This document shows, piece after piece, positions 8,001 to 16,227 of a stretch of DNA of 42,006 nucleotides. The translations under genes and the position numbers were made by a program. Origin of the DNA: Paenibacillus puerhi (lineage in GTDB: Bacteria > Bacillota > Bacilli > Paenibacillales > NBRC-103111); assembly GCF_009846885.1 (NCBI RefSeq), contig NZ_WUWM01000047.1, forward strand, positions 1 to 42,006, read 5' to 3'. Position 1 is the first letter of the stretch. Each line of letters begins with the position of its first letter. A model generated the notes under the pieces. The model did no database searches, had not been told where the DNA came from, and was given only the letters and a program-made list of their open reading frames with translations.

Positions 8001-9634
8001 GGATTCATGCTCCCTTCATGTTGGATTTGAAAGTCCGGATGCGTTATTTTCGCCGTCGGGACATCGATCAGGTAAGGCTTGGAGGCAGATTTCGCTTCAT
8101 CTAAGGCGATGCGAAGCTCATCATTCGTTTCCGCCCGTTTGGCTGCCCATCCAGACGCTTCCGCAATTTGGACGAATTTCGGATTCGAGATGTCCGTTTC
8201 AAACGGACGGCGATGTTTCATCATCATTTTGTCTTGTTCCATTTGCAGGGTTCCATTATTGAAAACGATGACGCTGATGGGAAGTCCGTAACGTGCGGCT
8301 GTGATCAAATCCGCCTGTACCATTCCTAATCCGCCGTCCCCCGTAACACAAACGACTTGCCGGTTCGGATATGAACATTTCGCTGCCATTGCGGCCGGCA
8401 ATCCAAATCCCATCGTTCTCCAGCGCTCCGACAACACCAATTGATGTGCGGTTCCTTTAAAGCTTCTCAGAAACCATAGGGTGACATCTCCTTCATCCAG
8501 CGCAATAATGGCGTCGTTGTCCGTCGTTAGTTCTATGACGCTGACAATGGCTGCAGGGTGAAGCGGAGAAGAGGTGATGGCGCGTTCGCTGTCATTCTGA
8601 TCATTCCAGGCTTGCTTACAATGGTTCACGACTTGCAGCCAATTTCGATCGGGACGGTAGTCTGCGATGCATGCTGTGAGTGCTCCTACGGTCTCTGCGA
8701 TATTCCCGACGATCCCGAATTGTGACGGAATAACCTTTCCGATCACCGAGATCCTCTCTTCGATATGGATCACTTGGGCATGCCCAGGGACATGATGCTC
8801 GGGCCACCAAGAGGTACCGATGGCAAGGACGACATCCGATTGTTTGCATAAGTCGCTTGCATAAGGATTGCCGCCCTCGCCCAAACCGCCCGCCAGGTAA
8901 GGGTGAGAATCCGCTATAATCCCCTTTGCTCCGTAACTCATGACAATTCCGCATCCCCAGCGATCAGCCAATTTCTTGATGGCATCAGAGGCCAATCTTG
9001 CTCGATTGCCGGCGAGGATGACAGGGCGTTTCGCCGTAAGCATCATGTTCGCCGCTTGCTGGATTTGGCTCCGTCCAGCCATTGGCTTCGCGATCTGAAT
9101 CGGTTCGCGCGGTTTTGTCCCGCAGGGAAGGCTCCATAGATCGGAAGGGATAGACAGATGAACGGGCGTTGCCTGATGCACTGCCTTAAACATGGCTTGT
9201 GCAAGTGTGTCAACGACTGCATCGGGATGGATGACGATACGGCTGAACCCTGTGATCGCCTGAACGAGTTCCTGCTGATTGATATACTGCTTGTATGCCG
9301 TTCCGATCTTGCGGGTGGGCGCTTGTCCGGAAATAGCCAGGACTGGAACGCCGTCTAAGTACGCATCTCCAAGGCCGGTCATTAAGTTGGTCAGGCCAGG
9401 TCCCATTTGCGCGGCGCATACGGCGATTCGGCCGGTTAATTTGGCTTCGGCCGACGCCATCATGGCCGCGACAGACTCGTGTTTTACGCCAATCCATTCC
9501 AAATCATTGTGCCGAGAGAGACCTTCCATAAAGCCAAAGATAGCGTCCCCGATCACCCCATAAATCCGCTTGACGCCCCATAATCGCAGCTGCTCGATGA
9601 TGACATCCGCAACATTTTGAATTTCGGTTCTCAT
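7997..9634 (-). CDS. thiamine-diphosphate-dependent enzyme, pyruvate oxidase-like (YdaP type)
   Basis: A 545-residue enzyme of the acetolactate synthase/pyruvate oxidase family, closest in organisation to Bacillus YdaP. Domains in order are the pyrimidine-binding domain with catalytic Glu53 (WIGVKHESVAAMMA), a central FAD/transhydrogenase-like domain (about 190-330, RPVILAGN), and the diphosphate-binding domain with GDGGLGMVQADL (432-443) ending in FNN (458-460). It probably decarboxylates pyruvate or another 2-oxoacid; whether it binds FAD and uses oxygen or quinone cannot be read from sequence. It is the first gene of a two-gene operon with the overlapping SDR gene. ATG at 9634 is preceded by AAGGAGCTGTC. 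A perfect palindrome at 9686-9700 lies just upstream. Confidence 0.9.
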   Translation of the reverse strand: MRTEIQNVADVIIEQLRLWGVKRIYGVIGDAIFGFMEGLSRHNDLEWIGVKHESVAAMMASAEAKLTGRIAVCAAQMGPGLTNLMTGLGDAYLDGVPVLAISGQAPTRKIGTAYKQYINQQELVQAITGFSRIVIHPDAVVDTLAQAMFKAVHQATPVHLSIPSDLWSLPCGTKPREPIQIAKPMAGRSQIQQAANMMLTAKRPVILAGNRARLASDAIKKLADRWGCGIVMSYGAKGIIADSHPYLAGGLGEGGNPYASDLCKQSDVVLAIGTSWWPEHHVPGHAQVIHIEERISVIGKVIPSQFGIVGNIAETVGALTACIADYRPDRNWLQVVNHCKQAWNDQNDSERAITSSPLHPAAIVSVIELTTDNDAIIALDEGDVTLWFLRSFKGTAHQLVLSERWRTMGFGLPAAMAAKCSYPNRQVVCVTGDGGLGMVQADLITAARYGLPISVIVFNNGTLQMEQDKMMMKHRRPFETDISNPKFVQIAEASGWAAKRAETNDELRIALDEAKSASKPYLIDVPTAKITHPDFQIQHEGSMNP

Positions 9635-9685
9635 TTTGATGACAGCTCCTTGACTTTGCCTTTTTCTTAGTATGGATGCGCGGCT

Positions 9686-9700
9686 TGTTCATTATGAACA
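9686..9700. promoter_or_regulatory. perfect palindrome between divergent operons, candidate operator
   Basis: TGTTCATTATGAACA is a perfect 7-1-7 inverted repeat, 52 bases from the start of the pyruvate-oxidase-like gene and 86 bases from the membrane-protein gene on the other strand. It does not match the operators I know for Rex, Fur or CcpA. A repressor controlling both redox operons is an inference. Confidence 0.5.
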
Positions 9701-9785
9701 GGTTTGGATGAATTTTCTGGATGCTGGAAATGATAACCTAACGAGAGCCGATACAATGACGACATAATGAAATGAGGGAAGACGC

Positions 9786-10187
9786 ATGTTTTGGGATGCT
9801 TGGCCCATAGCACGAATTTTGGTTTTGTTTGTCAGCCTGGCTTTCTTGGTGATAGGGATTCAGGTGACGATGTTCCACTACCGGCAAAATTTTAACCACA
9901 AGGCCATGTGGGTGCCGGTTATTTTGGCGCCGATCTTCCTTATAGCCGGAATTGCCTTTACGGTTTATAACGCGAATTGGCTAAGTGCTTTGTTTCAGAT
10001 TCTCATGTGGGTTGGGATCGTTTCCGGGGCAATCGGGTTTTATTTCCACTTCCGGGGGGTTGGCATCCGAGTTGGAGGATGGGCATTGCGTAATTTCCTG
10101 ATCGGACCGCCGGTTACGCTTCCGTTGATGTTCACGGCGCTGAGTGTGCTCGGACTTATCGCGGTCTATTGGAGGAACCCGATATGA
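9786..10187 (+). CDS. small four-helix membrane protein, first gene of a GMC dehydrogenase operon
   Basis: A 133-residue hydrophobic protein with four predicted membrane segments: ILVLFVSLAFLVIGIQVTMF, VPVILAPIFLIAGIAFTVY, ILMWVGIVSGAIGFYFHF and PVTLPLMFTALSVLGLIAVY. I do not recognise a catalytic motif, and there is no heme-binding CxxCH. GAGGGAAG precedes ATG 9786. It overlaps the gluconate-dehydrogenase-subunit-3 gene by 4 bases (ATGA), so it is probably a membrane partner of the downstream GMC oxidoreductase, perhaps anchoring it or passing electrons to quinone. That role is inferred from the coupling alone. Confidence 0.8.
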   Translation: MFWDAWPIARILVLFVSLAFLVIGIQVTMFHYRQNFNHKAMWVPVILAPIFLIAGIAFTVYNANWLSALFQILMWVGIVSGAIGFYFHFRGVGIRVGGWALRNFLIGPPVTLPLMFTALSVLGLIAVYWRNPI

Positions 10188-10786
10188 ACGGAAAAACGCG
10201 GTACCCTTCCTTTAACGTCTTGGACGAAAAGGACGAGTGGGACGACCACACGCAAAAAATCGTGACCTCGCGAATAGATTTTGTCGTAGGATTTCAGTTT
10301 CTTACTAAACAGGAGGCTGAACTGTTACGCAGCGTTTGCAGCTTGCTGGTGGATGATTCGTCGTCGGACGCCCTCGCGAAAGTCGTTGTCCATATTGATC
10401 GAAGCTTATATTCATCGCCTGGCGAAGGACAAAGGAAGGTCGGCGTACCCGCTGCACCGGAATTGATTCGACAAGGATTGTCAGCGCTCGAACAGACTTC
10501 TCAACACAACTACTCCTCGTCTTTTTCGCAAGTGGACGCAACTGGGCAAAAACAGATGATAGGTGACATCAGCACGGGGAAAGCGGAACCGGCAGAAGTA
10601 TGGCATGATATTCCTCAGAAGATCTTCTTCGATAGCCTGATGCGCTTCACGGTAGAATCGTATTGCTCGCACCCGAGGGTCTGGTCGGATATCGGATATG
10701 CCGGACCGGCATATCCGCGCGGATACGTGCGTACACAGCTAGGACAATTGGATCCCTGGGAGGCGAAGGCGGAGCATGAAGCATAA
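10184..10786 (+). CDS. gluconate 2-dehydrogenase subunit 3 family protein
   Basis: A 200-residue small subunit of the kind that accompanies membrane-bound, FAD-dependent GMC dehydrogenases (gluconate or 2-ketogluconate dehydrogenase type). Family marks are FLTKQEAELLRSVCSLLVDD, the middle segment AELIRQGL-like helix, the helix KIFFDSLMRFTVESYCSHPRVWSDIGYAGPAYPRGY, and the C-terminal W-D-P-W-E motif (LDPWEAKAE). ATG 10184 has GGAGGA eight bases upstream and overlaps the preceding stop; an upstream TTG at 10169 is less likely. Unlike many homologues it has no twin-arginine signal, so a cytoplasmic location is likely. It overlaps the GMC gene by 11 bases, indicating tight co-expression. Confidence 0.85.
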   Translation: MNGKTRYPSFNVLDEKDEWDDHTQKIVTSRIDFVVGFQFLTKQEAELLRSVCSLLVDDSSSDALAKVVVHIDRSLYSSPGEGQRKVGVPAAPELIRQGLSALEQTSQHNYSSSFSQVDATGQKQMIGDISTGKAEPAEVWHDIPQKIFFDSLMRFTVESYCSHPRVWSDIGYAGPAYPRGYVRTQLGQLDPWEAKAEHEA

Positions 10787-12362
10787 GTATGCGAATGAAG
10801 AGGTGGATGTTGTCATTGTCGGAGCCGGTGCTGCGGGAGGCGTCTTGGCCAAGGAATTAAGCGAAGCCGGGATGTCTGTCGTTGTGCTGGAGGCAGGACC
10901 GCTGCGCGATCCGCAGAAGGATTTTGCCAGCGACGAGCTCACCATGAAGAATCTCGGTTGGCAGGATACGCGAATCGTGGATGGCAGCGATCCCCTCACG
11001 ATGGGGCATAACAATTCCGGACGCGGCGTCGGCGGGGGAACCGTTCATTTTACGGGCGTATTTTTGCGCTTTCAGGATGTGGACTTTCAGGCGAAGACCA
11101 TCGATGGGGTTGCGGAAGATTGGCCGATCAGCTATGAGGACCTGGAGCCATATTACACCCGAACGGAAAAAGCTATTGCGGTGTCGGGACCGAAGCATTT
11201 TCCCTGGGGGCACTTTAACGGTCCTTATCCGTATCCGGAGCGCGAACCGCTGAGTCCAAACGCCTACTTGTTCATGAACGGCTGCGAAAAACAGGGGATT
11301 CGCTCGTCCGTTGCGCCGCTGGCCATCTTATCTGCGCCTTTTGAAGGCCGTCCTCCGTGCATCAACCGCGGTTTTTGCAATCAAGGCTGCATGCCCGATG
11401 CGAAATTCAGCACGCTCATTGTGCACATCCCGAAAGCGATCAAGGCCGGAGCCGAGGTGCTGCCTGATTGCATGGTGACGCAGGTGATGATGGGCAAAGA
11501 CGGTTTGGCTAAAGGGGTGACATTTGTCCGTAACGGCAAAACATATGAGCAGAAGGCCAAGCTGGTCATTCTCAGCGCATTCGTTGTGGAGACGCCAAGG
11601 CTGCTGCTCAATTCGGCCAATGCGCAGTTCCCGGACGGACTTGCAAACAGCAGCGGCATGGTCGGGAAATCCATCATGGTACACAGCAGTAATGACGTGT
11701 ATGCAAAGTTCGATTACGAGATCCGCTTGTATAAAGGGACGCCGGTACTCGCGACGACTTTGGATTATTATCGAACAGACCCGAATCGCGATTTTGTCCG
11801 TGGTTATACGCTTCATGCTCATGGTGCAAGACCGGTCGAATTCGCGAGCGGAATTTCCAAAGCGCAGGGCGGCCCGATTTGGGGTGAGCGATTCAGGCAA
11901 GCGCTCTTGGACTACAATCATTACGGAAGGGTCACCATGGTCGGCGAAGTATTGCCGAATCCGAATAATCGTGTGACTTTGGCAGATGAGAAAGACGAAT
12001 ATGGTTTGCCGCGGGCGAAAGTGACGTTTAGCTACGGGCAAAACGACCAAAAACTGATCGAACACGCGGTAAGTAAGATGAGTTCCATTTTAGAGGCGGA
12101 GGGAGGTAAAGTGGAATTCGTCGTACCGGATACGGCCCATATGATGGGAGGATGCCGGATGGGCAAAAATCCCGCCGATTCGGTCGTTAATTCTTATGGA
12201 CAAAGCCACGACATTCCCAATTTGTTCGTATGCGACGCGAGTATCTTCGTTACTTCCGGCGCGGGAAATCCGACCAATACCGTTATGTCGCTCGCGCTTC
12301 GCACGGCCGATTATATCAAAGAAATCGTGAAGAAAAGAGAACTGCAGGCAAGCCGGGGATAA
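10776..12362 (+). CDS. GMC-family FAD-dependent oxidoreductase
   Basis: A 528-residue glucose-methanol-choline oxidoreductase, probably the catalytic subunit of a sugar or polyol dehydrogenase. The Rossmann FAD motif is VDVVIVGAGAAGGVLAKEL with the ribose-binding acid at Glu39 (VVVLEAGP). GRGVGGGTVHFTG (about 83-94) is the second flavin contact. The C-terminus has TAHMMGGCRMG and GAGNPTNTVMSLALRTADYI, carrying the His and Asn expected at the active site. Its partners are the overlapping subunit-3 gene and the four-helix membrane protein; the usual cytochrome c subunit is absent, so the electron acceptor may differ. The 3' end lies inside a 15-bp hairpin (12340-12379). The sugar substrate cannot be named. 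Confidence 0.92.
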   Translation: MKHKYANEEVDVVIVGAGAAGGVLAKELSEAGMSVVVLEAGPLRDPQKDFASDELTMKNLGWQDTRIVDGSDPLTMGHNNSGRGVGGGTVHFTGVFLRFQDVDFQAKTIDGVAEDWPISYEDLEPYYTRTEKAIAVSGPKHFPWGHFNGPYPYPEREPLSPNAYLFMNGCEKQGIRSSVAPLAILSAPFEGRPPCINRGFCNQGCMPDAKFSTLIVHIPKAIKAGAEVLPDCMVTQVMMGKDGLAKGVTFVRNGKTYEQKAKLVILSAFVVETPRLLLNSANAQFPDGLANSSGMVGKSIMVHSSNDVYAKFDYEIRLYKGTPVLATTLDYYRTDPNRDFVRGYTLHAHGARPVEFASGISKAQGGPIWGERFRQALLDYNHYGRVTMVGEVLPNPNNRVTLADEKDEYGLPRAKVTFSYGQNDQKLIEHAVSKMSSILEAEGGKVEFVVPDTAHMMGGCRMGKNPADSVVNSYGQSHDIPNLFVCDASIFVTSGAGNPTNTVMSLALRTADYIKEIVKKRELQASRG

Positions 12363-12379
12363 CTGGCTTGCCTGCAGTT
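12340..12379. terminator. long hairpin overlapping the GMC stop codon
   Basis: AACTGCAGGCAAGCC (12340-12354) pairs perfectly with GGCTTGCCTGCAGTT (12365-12379) around a 10-base loop that contains the stop codon. No clear T-run follows, so termination may be weak or it may act as a 3' stability element. It separates two convergent genes. Confidence 0.6.
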
Positions 12380-12392
12380 ATGATGCACAACC

Positions 12393-12878
12393 TTATCCTG
12401 CTTTCCTGCAATGCTCAAGCATGCATTGGTAGGCGAACTGGTCCGCTTGCTCCTCGAACGGGACTTCCCGATAATCGGGAGCATCTCGTACGATTTGCTG
12501 GCAATCGGCCAGATAACGCTTGAAGTCTTTCAGGGTTCCATGGTTCAGATGTAAGAGAGCATCCCTGAGATGGGAAAACTCATGGAATAAGATAAAGTAG
12601 GGGAGATCCCTCTTACTTAGTTGATAACGCTGCAAAATAATCTTCTCGTCATTCGTCAAAAAACCGTCGTACGGTATTTGCACCATGATCTTAACCTTTT
12701 CCATCGCACGGTCCACGATAACTGTCCCCCCATAGAAAGGTCCCCATGAAACGTTGAGCGAAACGCGTATATGAGCAGGTAGCGATGGCGTCAGATTGTG
12801 CAACTGCTTAAAAAGTCTCTTTTTCCAAATCAGAAGCTTAGCACGCCGTCTTCTGCAACGGAGCAGGAATGTTTTCAT
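12393..12878 (-). CDS. small zincin-like (HExxH) protein, possibly ImmA/IrrE-like
   Basis: A 161-residue protein with a clear zinc-metallopeptidase motif: FILFHEFSHLRDA gives H99-E100-x-x-H103, and PFEEQADQFAYQCM about 40 residues later supplies a possible third ligand (Glu142/143) in the arrangement seen in ImmA/IrrE-type (DUF955) proteins. The N-terminus is strongly basic (CRRRRAKLLIWKKRLFK). I place the start at ATG 12878, which has AAGGTGAT four bases upstream; the longer frame to 12947 lacks a site. Role unknown; no Xre-type repressor is adjacent, which argues against a classical ImmR/ImmA pair. Confidence 0.7.
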   Translation of the reverse strand: MKTFLLRCRRRRAKLLIWKKRLFKQLHNLTPSLPAHIRVSLNVSWGPFYGGTVIVDRAMEKVKIMVQIPYDGFLTNDEKIILQRYQLSKRDLPYFILFHEFSHLRDALLHLNHGTLKDFKRYLADCQQIVRDAPDYREVPFEEQADQFAYQCMLEHCRKAG

Positions 12879-13231
12879 AGCGATCACCTTATTCAACGAT
12901 ACAATGCTAGTGATTCTTGTACAATATGAAAACGTAGGGAATGACATTTTTATGATAGTTGGTGCGGAGAGCTAGGCCTAATTGAGCATAGAACCGGGCT
13001 GAAGCAAGTAGAATGTAATGATGGAATTTTGCAGCCGGCAGGTGATGGCGTGGTAACGTGCGTATGTTTTGAAGGCGTTCATTTTAGGCCCATCGGTATC
13101 TTCATCTTTTCATACGAGTACCTTCCTTTTCATTTATATGTTTTCCCTCGTATATAGCTGGGGTTGGGTGGAGATCGGCATTTTCTGCATGAAAACATAC
13201 ACACCTCGTTAAATAAGGTTCGGTAAATGTC

Positions 13232-13260
13232 TTTATTTTCTAGTCGTAAAGTCTTATAAT
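13232..13260 (+). promoter_or_regulatory. candidate promoter of the chemoreceptor leader
   Basis: TATAAT at 13255-13260 is a consensus -10. The hexamer 17 bases upstream (TTTATT, 13232-13237) is a weak -35. Transcription would start near 13267, just before the hairpin at 13270. No sigma-D-type promoter (TAAA, then GCCGATAT) was found despite the chemotaxis gene downstream. Confidence 0.45.
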
Positions 13261-13269
13261 TGAATAGAG

Positions 13270-13310
13270 CAAGGGGAATATTCGGGTCTTTTGGAATATT
13301 TATGTCCTTG
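13270..13310 (+). ncRNA. structured 5' leader element upstream of the chemoreceptor
   Basis: CAAGG (13270-13274) pairs with CCTTG (13306-13310), enclosing AATATTC (13277-13283) paired with GAATATT (13294-13300), with internal bulges. It is followed 48 bases later by a terminator-like hairpin still upstream of the coding region. The order promoter, structured RNA, terminator, gene is that of a riboswitch or attenuator. I could not match it to the cyclic-di-GMP or other riboswitch consensus sequences I know. Confidence 0.35.
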
Positions 13311-13357
13311 ATCGCGCAGTTTAGCCGATCATCGATGTAGCCTTGAATCTTGTCGAA

Positions 13358-13389
13358 ATCATTTCTTACAAGAGAAATGATCTTTTTTT
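13358..13389 (+). terminator. terminator-like hairpin in the chemoreceptor leader
   Basis: ATCATTTCT (13358-13366) pairs with AGAAATGAT (13373-13381), followed by C and seven T (13383-13389). It lies 124 bases before the chemoreceptor start, so it is either an attenuator or the end of a short upstream RNA. The rest of the 12879-13512 spacer shows no gene. Confidence 0.7.
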
Positions 13390-13512
13390 AATAAAATTTT
13401 TGTCGATTTAAGTCGTTTTTTTGATAAAAAGTGGAATCGCGGCTGTCAGGCAGCGTAATCTCAGGGTCGTACTGAATCAAAACATATCAGCTACAGAAAG
13501 GTGAGACCTACG

Positions 13513-15132
13513 ATGAAACAAATCTTACAGAAATTTCGCTCCATTCGCATGAGAATGATTATGCTGTGCATGGTATTACTGCTTATTCCATGCCTCATCA
13601 TCGGACTGGTTAGTTATCATGAAACAAAAAGCAGGTTGACCGACTCCGGTAAAATGCAGTTGAAAAACGATGTTCAACTTGTTCTTGAGATGATTGAAGC
13701 GCTTGACATCCAGGTCAAATCCGGCAAAGTCAGTCTGGAAGAGGCCCAGGAGCAGGTTAAGCAACAAATCCTCGGGAAGAAAGATGCCAATGGCCATCGC
13801 CCGATAAACAGAAAAATCGATCTGGGGCAATACGGCTATATCTTTATTTACGATCAAAAGGGGAATGCGCTGGCACATCCTTTAAATGAAGGGAAAAATT
13901 TATGGGATTCGAGATCTCCTGATGGTATTCTGGTGCAACAGGAGCTGGTTAAGCAAGCGATTGGCGGAGGGGGATTTACGTCGTTTGAGTGGGAACTTCC
14001 CAACGATCCGAACGAGACGGCACCGAAAATTACATACTCCAATTTGGATCCGAACTGGGGCTGGGTTGTTTGTGCAGGTACATACTTGTCCGACTTCAAC
14101 AAAGGTGCCGACGGTATTTTTTATATACTCGTCGTAACCCTTCTCGGCGCCTCGATTATTGGCAGTATCATTACATTCCTTTACGCGGGCCGCTTGACCA
14201 AACCAATTGAGCTCATGGTGACGCACGTCCAACAAATAGCGGATGGGGATTTAAGAGAGGATCTGCCCATCCGTACCAAAGATGAAGTCGGCCAGCTCGC
14301 CTCTTCTCTAAATCATATGGTCGGGCAATTCAGGCAGCTGATCGGCGGGATCATACAAAGCTCAATGAACGTTGCTGCCGCTTCTCAACAAATCTCCGCT
14401 AGCACCGAAGAAATAGCGGGTGGCAGCTCTGAGCAGGCCAGGGCTTCACAGACGATAACCGATCTCTTTAAGGAACTGAATATCGCGATTTATAACGTTG
14501 CCCGCAATGCGGAAAAAGCAGCCGAATTGGCTAACGATACGGCCAGAACGGCCCAAGCCGGGGGACAAGAAGTTGCCGTTTCCATTGAAGGGATGAATAA
14601 AATCAAAGAGCAAATGGGGCTGCTTGAGCAGGATTCCAACAAAATCGGGGAGATCATAGAGGTGATCGACGATATCTCTGATCAGACTAATTTATTGGCC
14701 TTGAATGCCGCTATTGAAGCTGCGCGCGCCGGAGAGCAGGGAAGAGGCTTCGCCGTGGTTGCGGACGAGGTCCGAAAGCTGGCGGAACGTAGCGGCGAAG
14801 CGACCAAGCAAATCACCCGGATTATCAAAGGTATGCAAAATAATACTAAGGTAAGCGTTAGTTCCGTAGCTGACGGTGTTGAAAAGTCGCTGCAGACAGG
14901 TAAGGCTTTCGAGAAAATCATCTCTATGGTAAACGAGTCCGCTGATAAAGTATCGGAGATTGCGGCGGCTGGGGAACAACAGTCGGCACAAACAGAGGAG
15001 GTTTTGCGTTCCATCGAATCGATCGCCGCTGCCAGTGGGGAAGCGGCCGCTGCTGCTGAACAAACGGCGTCTACCTCGCAATCTCTGGCCCAGCTTGCCG
15101 AGGAATTTGAACCATTCCGTGTCCCTATTTAA
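13513..15132 (+). CDS. methyl-accepting chemotaxis protein with single Cache domain
   Basis: A 539-residue transmembrane chemoreceptor. It has one N-terminal membrane helix (about 14-36), an extracellular single-Cache sensor (about 40-195) with the family segment YGYIFIYDQKGNALAHP and LDPNWGWVVCAGTYLSDF, a second helix (about 205-228), a HAMP linker (LTKPIELMVTHVQQIADGDL), and a C-terminal signalling domain. The hairpin tip that binds CheA and CheW is EVIDDISDQTNLLALNAAIE followed by AARAGEQGRGFAVVADEVRKLAE. Small organic acids are common Cache ligands, but this one cannot be assigned. I use ATG 13513, preceded by AAAGGTGAG, rather than GTG 13501. It is monocistronic, and the unusual upstream leader suggests RNA-level control. 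Confidence 0.94.
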   Translation: MKQILQKFRSIRMRMIMLCMVLLLIPCLIIGLVSYHETKSRLTDSGKMQLKNDVQLVLEMIEALDIQVKSGKVSLEEAQEQVKQQILGKKDANGHRPINRKIDLGQYGYIFIYDQKGNALAHPLNEGKNLWDSRSPDGILVQQELVKQAIGGGGFTSFEWELPNDPNETAPKITYSNLDPNWGWVVCAGTYLSDFNKGADGIFYILVVTLLGASIIGSIITFLYAGRLTKPIELMVTHVQQIADGDLREDLPIRTKDEVGQLASSLNHMVGQFRQLIGGIIQSSMNVAAASQQISASTEEIAGGSSEQARASQTITDLFKELNIAIYNVARNAEKAAELANDTARTAQAGGQEVAVSIEGMNKIKEQMGLLEQDSNKIGEIIEVIDDISDQTNLLALNAAIEAARAGEQGRGFAVVADEVRKLAERSGEATKQITRIIKGMQNNTKVSVSSVADGVEKSLQTGKAFEKIISMVNESADKVSEIAAAGEQQSAQTEEVLRSIESIAAASGEAAAAAEQTASTSQSLAQLAEEFEPFRVPI

Positions 15133-15189
15133 AGTGAAATAGCAGGGTCGCCCCTTAGCATAAATCGGAGATGCATTGGCGGATACAAC

Positions 15190-15213
15190 GAAGAGGGGCC
15201 ATGGCCCCTCTTC
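15190..15213. terminator. 24-bp perfect palindrome between convergent genes
   Basis: GAAGAGGGGC (15190-15199) and GCCCCTCTTC (15204-15213) form a 10-bp stem around a CATG tetraloop; the palindrome continues through the loop. It lies at the 3' end of the VOC gene and 58 bases after the chemoreceptor stop, fitting a bidirectional terminator, although neither side has a long T-run. Confidence 0.6.
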
Positions 15214-15622
15214 AATTAATACTGTCGTTTTCTTCTTTTGGCCATCCGCCCCATATACCCAAGTGATTTCCATTCGGGTCAAAAAACTGGAAGCTATATC
15301 CGCCTCCTTGTTTATAAACCATTTCTTGAACTTCTGCGCCTTTTTGAATCATTTCTTCATGAAGCTCCTGAATGTTATCAACTTGGAAAGTGAAAAAGGG
15401 TTTCCTTTCACCTTTTGACGTGACAAAGTCCAATTTTGCCAGTTCGTTCGAGCGAATCAAACCCAATCCCATACCATTTAAGTTTAACCATGCTTCATCA
15501 TCACCTTCGTTATACGGAAAACAAAAACCTAACCCAAACATTTCGGTATACCACTTAGCAGACTCCTTAACATTCTTTACTGGCAGCTCGATAACCTGAA
15601 GATGAAATGATTTTCCCGACAA
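15212..15622 (-). CDS. VOC-family (glyoxalase/dioxygenase fold) protein
   Basis: A 136-residue single vicinal-oxygen-chelate domain. Paired beta-alpha-beta-beta-beta modules are seen: LQVIELPVKNVKESAKWYTEMFGL, then ELHEEMIQKGAEVQEM, and FQFFDPNGNHLGIWGG, the usual C-terminal metal-site strand. Start TTG 15622 has AGGAGGGG five bases upstream, an unusual start codon with a very strong site. Related proteins include fosfomycin and bleomycin resistance proteins and glyoxalase I, but the characteristic residues of those enzymes are not all evident, so only the fold is called. It is monocistronic. Confidence 0.88.
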   Translation of the reverse strand: MSGKSFHLQVIELPVKNVKESAKWYTEMFGLGFCFPYNEGDDEAWLNLNGMGLGLIRSNELAKLDFVTSKGERKPFFTFQVDNIQELHEEMIQKGAEVQEMVYKQGGGYSFQFFDPNGNHLGIWGGWPKEENDSIN

Positions 15623-15687
15623 ATGATCCCCTCCTAAATTGTTTTCATTTTTATATAACGATTCTTAGCAGATAAAAGAAACGGCTA

Positions 15688-16100
15688 CTAAAAATATTTG
15701 TTTGAACTGATGCGCATTACATATCCGTTGGGGTCTTGAAAGTCAAAGTAAATGTATTCCTCTTGCATCCACACTCTCGAAACGTCTAAACCACGATTTC
15801 GAAGCTTTCTGTACGAAGTATATATTTGATTCATATTTCCGCTTCGAAATGCTTGAATAAAAAGCTCCATTAACTCATGAGACATACATTCAGAAGCATT
15901 GTTATTCGTTTTCTTTTGCTCATATGAATCTGTTTCTGAGGCATATCGAGACAAGCGTGATTGTCATTATTATCAGCAATGTGTTCGTCCATAAAAGGTA
16001 ACTGATGAACTGTTTTTTTCGGAATCCATCTATCCAAGTATTCTTGGCAACACGAAATAAGTAGGCTCTAAGCTTGTAACGCAGAAATATGTGGTTCGAT
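15688..16100 (-). pseudogene. decayed sigma-70-family (ECF-like) sigma factor gene
   Basis: Two in-line pieces survive. At about 16010-16095 one frame reads KLRAYLFRVAKNTWIDGFRK, a typical sigma region 2.2-2.4 segment that contacts core RNA polymerase and the -10 element. At 15688-15954 another frame (88 codons, TTG start) reads ECMSHELMELFIQAFRSGNM and ends YFDFQDPNGYVMRISSNKYF, which resembles the C-terminal tail of ECF factors carrying an extra domain. The linker MDEHIADNNDNH is in a third frame. Region 3/4, with the -35-binding helix-turn-helix, is missing. There are at least two frame changes and one internal deletion, so it cannot make a working sigma factor. The C-terminal assignment is less certain than the region 2 match. 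Confidence 0.55.
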
Positions 16101-16227
16101 TAACAGTTCAAACTGAGTTTGAATGATTAGGAGTCACCGCCATCCAAAAGCATAGTCATATTCCTAATAATACCACAAACACATTCATTCTCTTTGCACT
16201 CCTTTTATGGTGTATGGGTCAAAGAGT

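Noticed and set aside
11328..12065. 245-codon minus-strand frame inside the GMC gene
   Set aside because: Antisense to clear FAD oxidoreductase sequence with composition typical of a shadow frame.
13201..13512. Cyclic-di-GMP riboswitch upstream of the chemoreceptor
   Set aside because: The conserved GEMM segments (such as GGGCAAACC and the GNRA-type junction) are absent, so only a generic structured leader is reported.
15190..15213. 24-bp palindrome as an attachment or recombination site
   Set aside because: It sits between convergent gene ends and forms a compact hairpin with a CATG loop, so a bidirectional terminator is the simpler reading.
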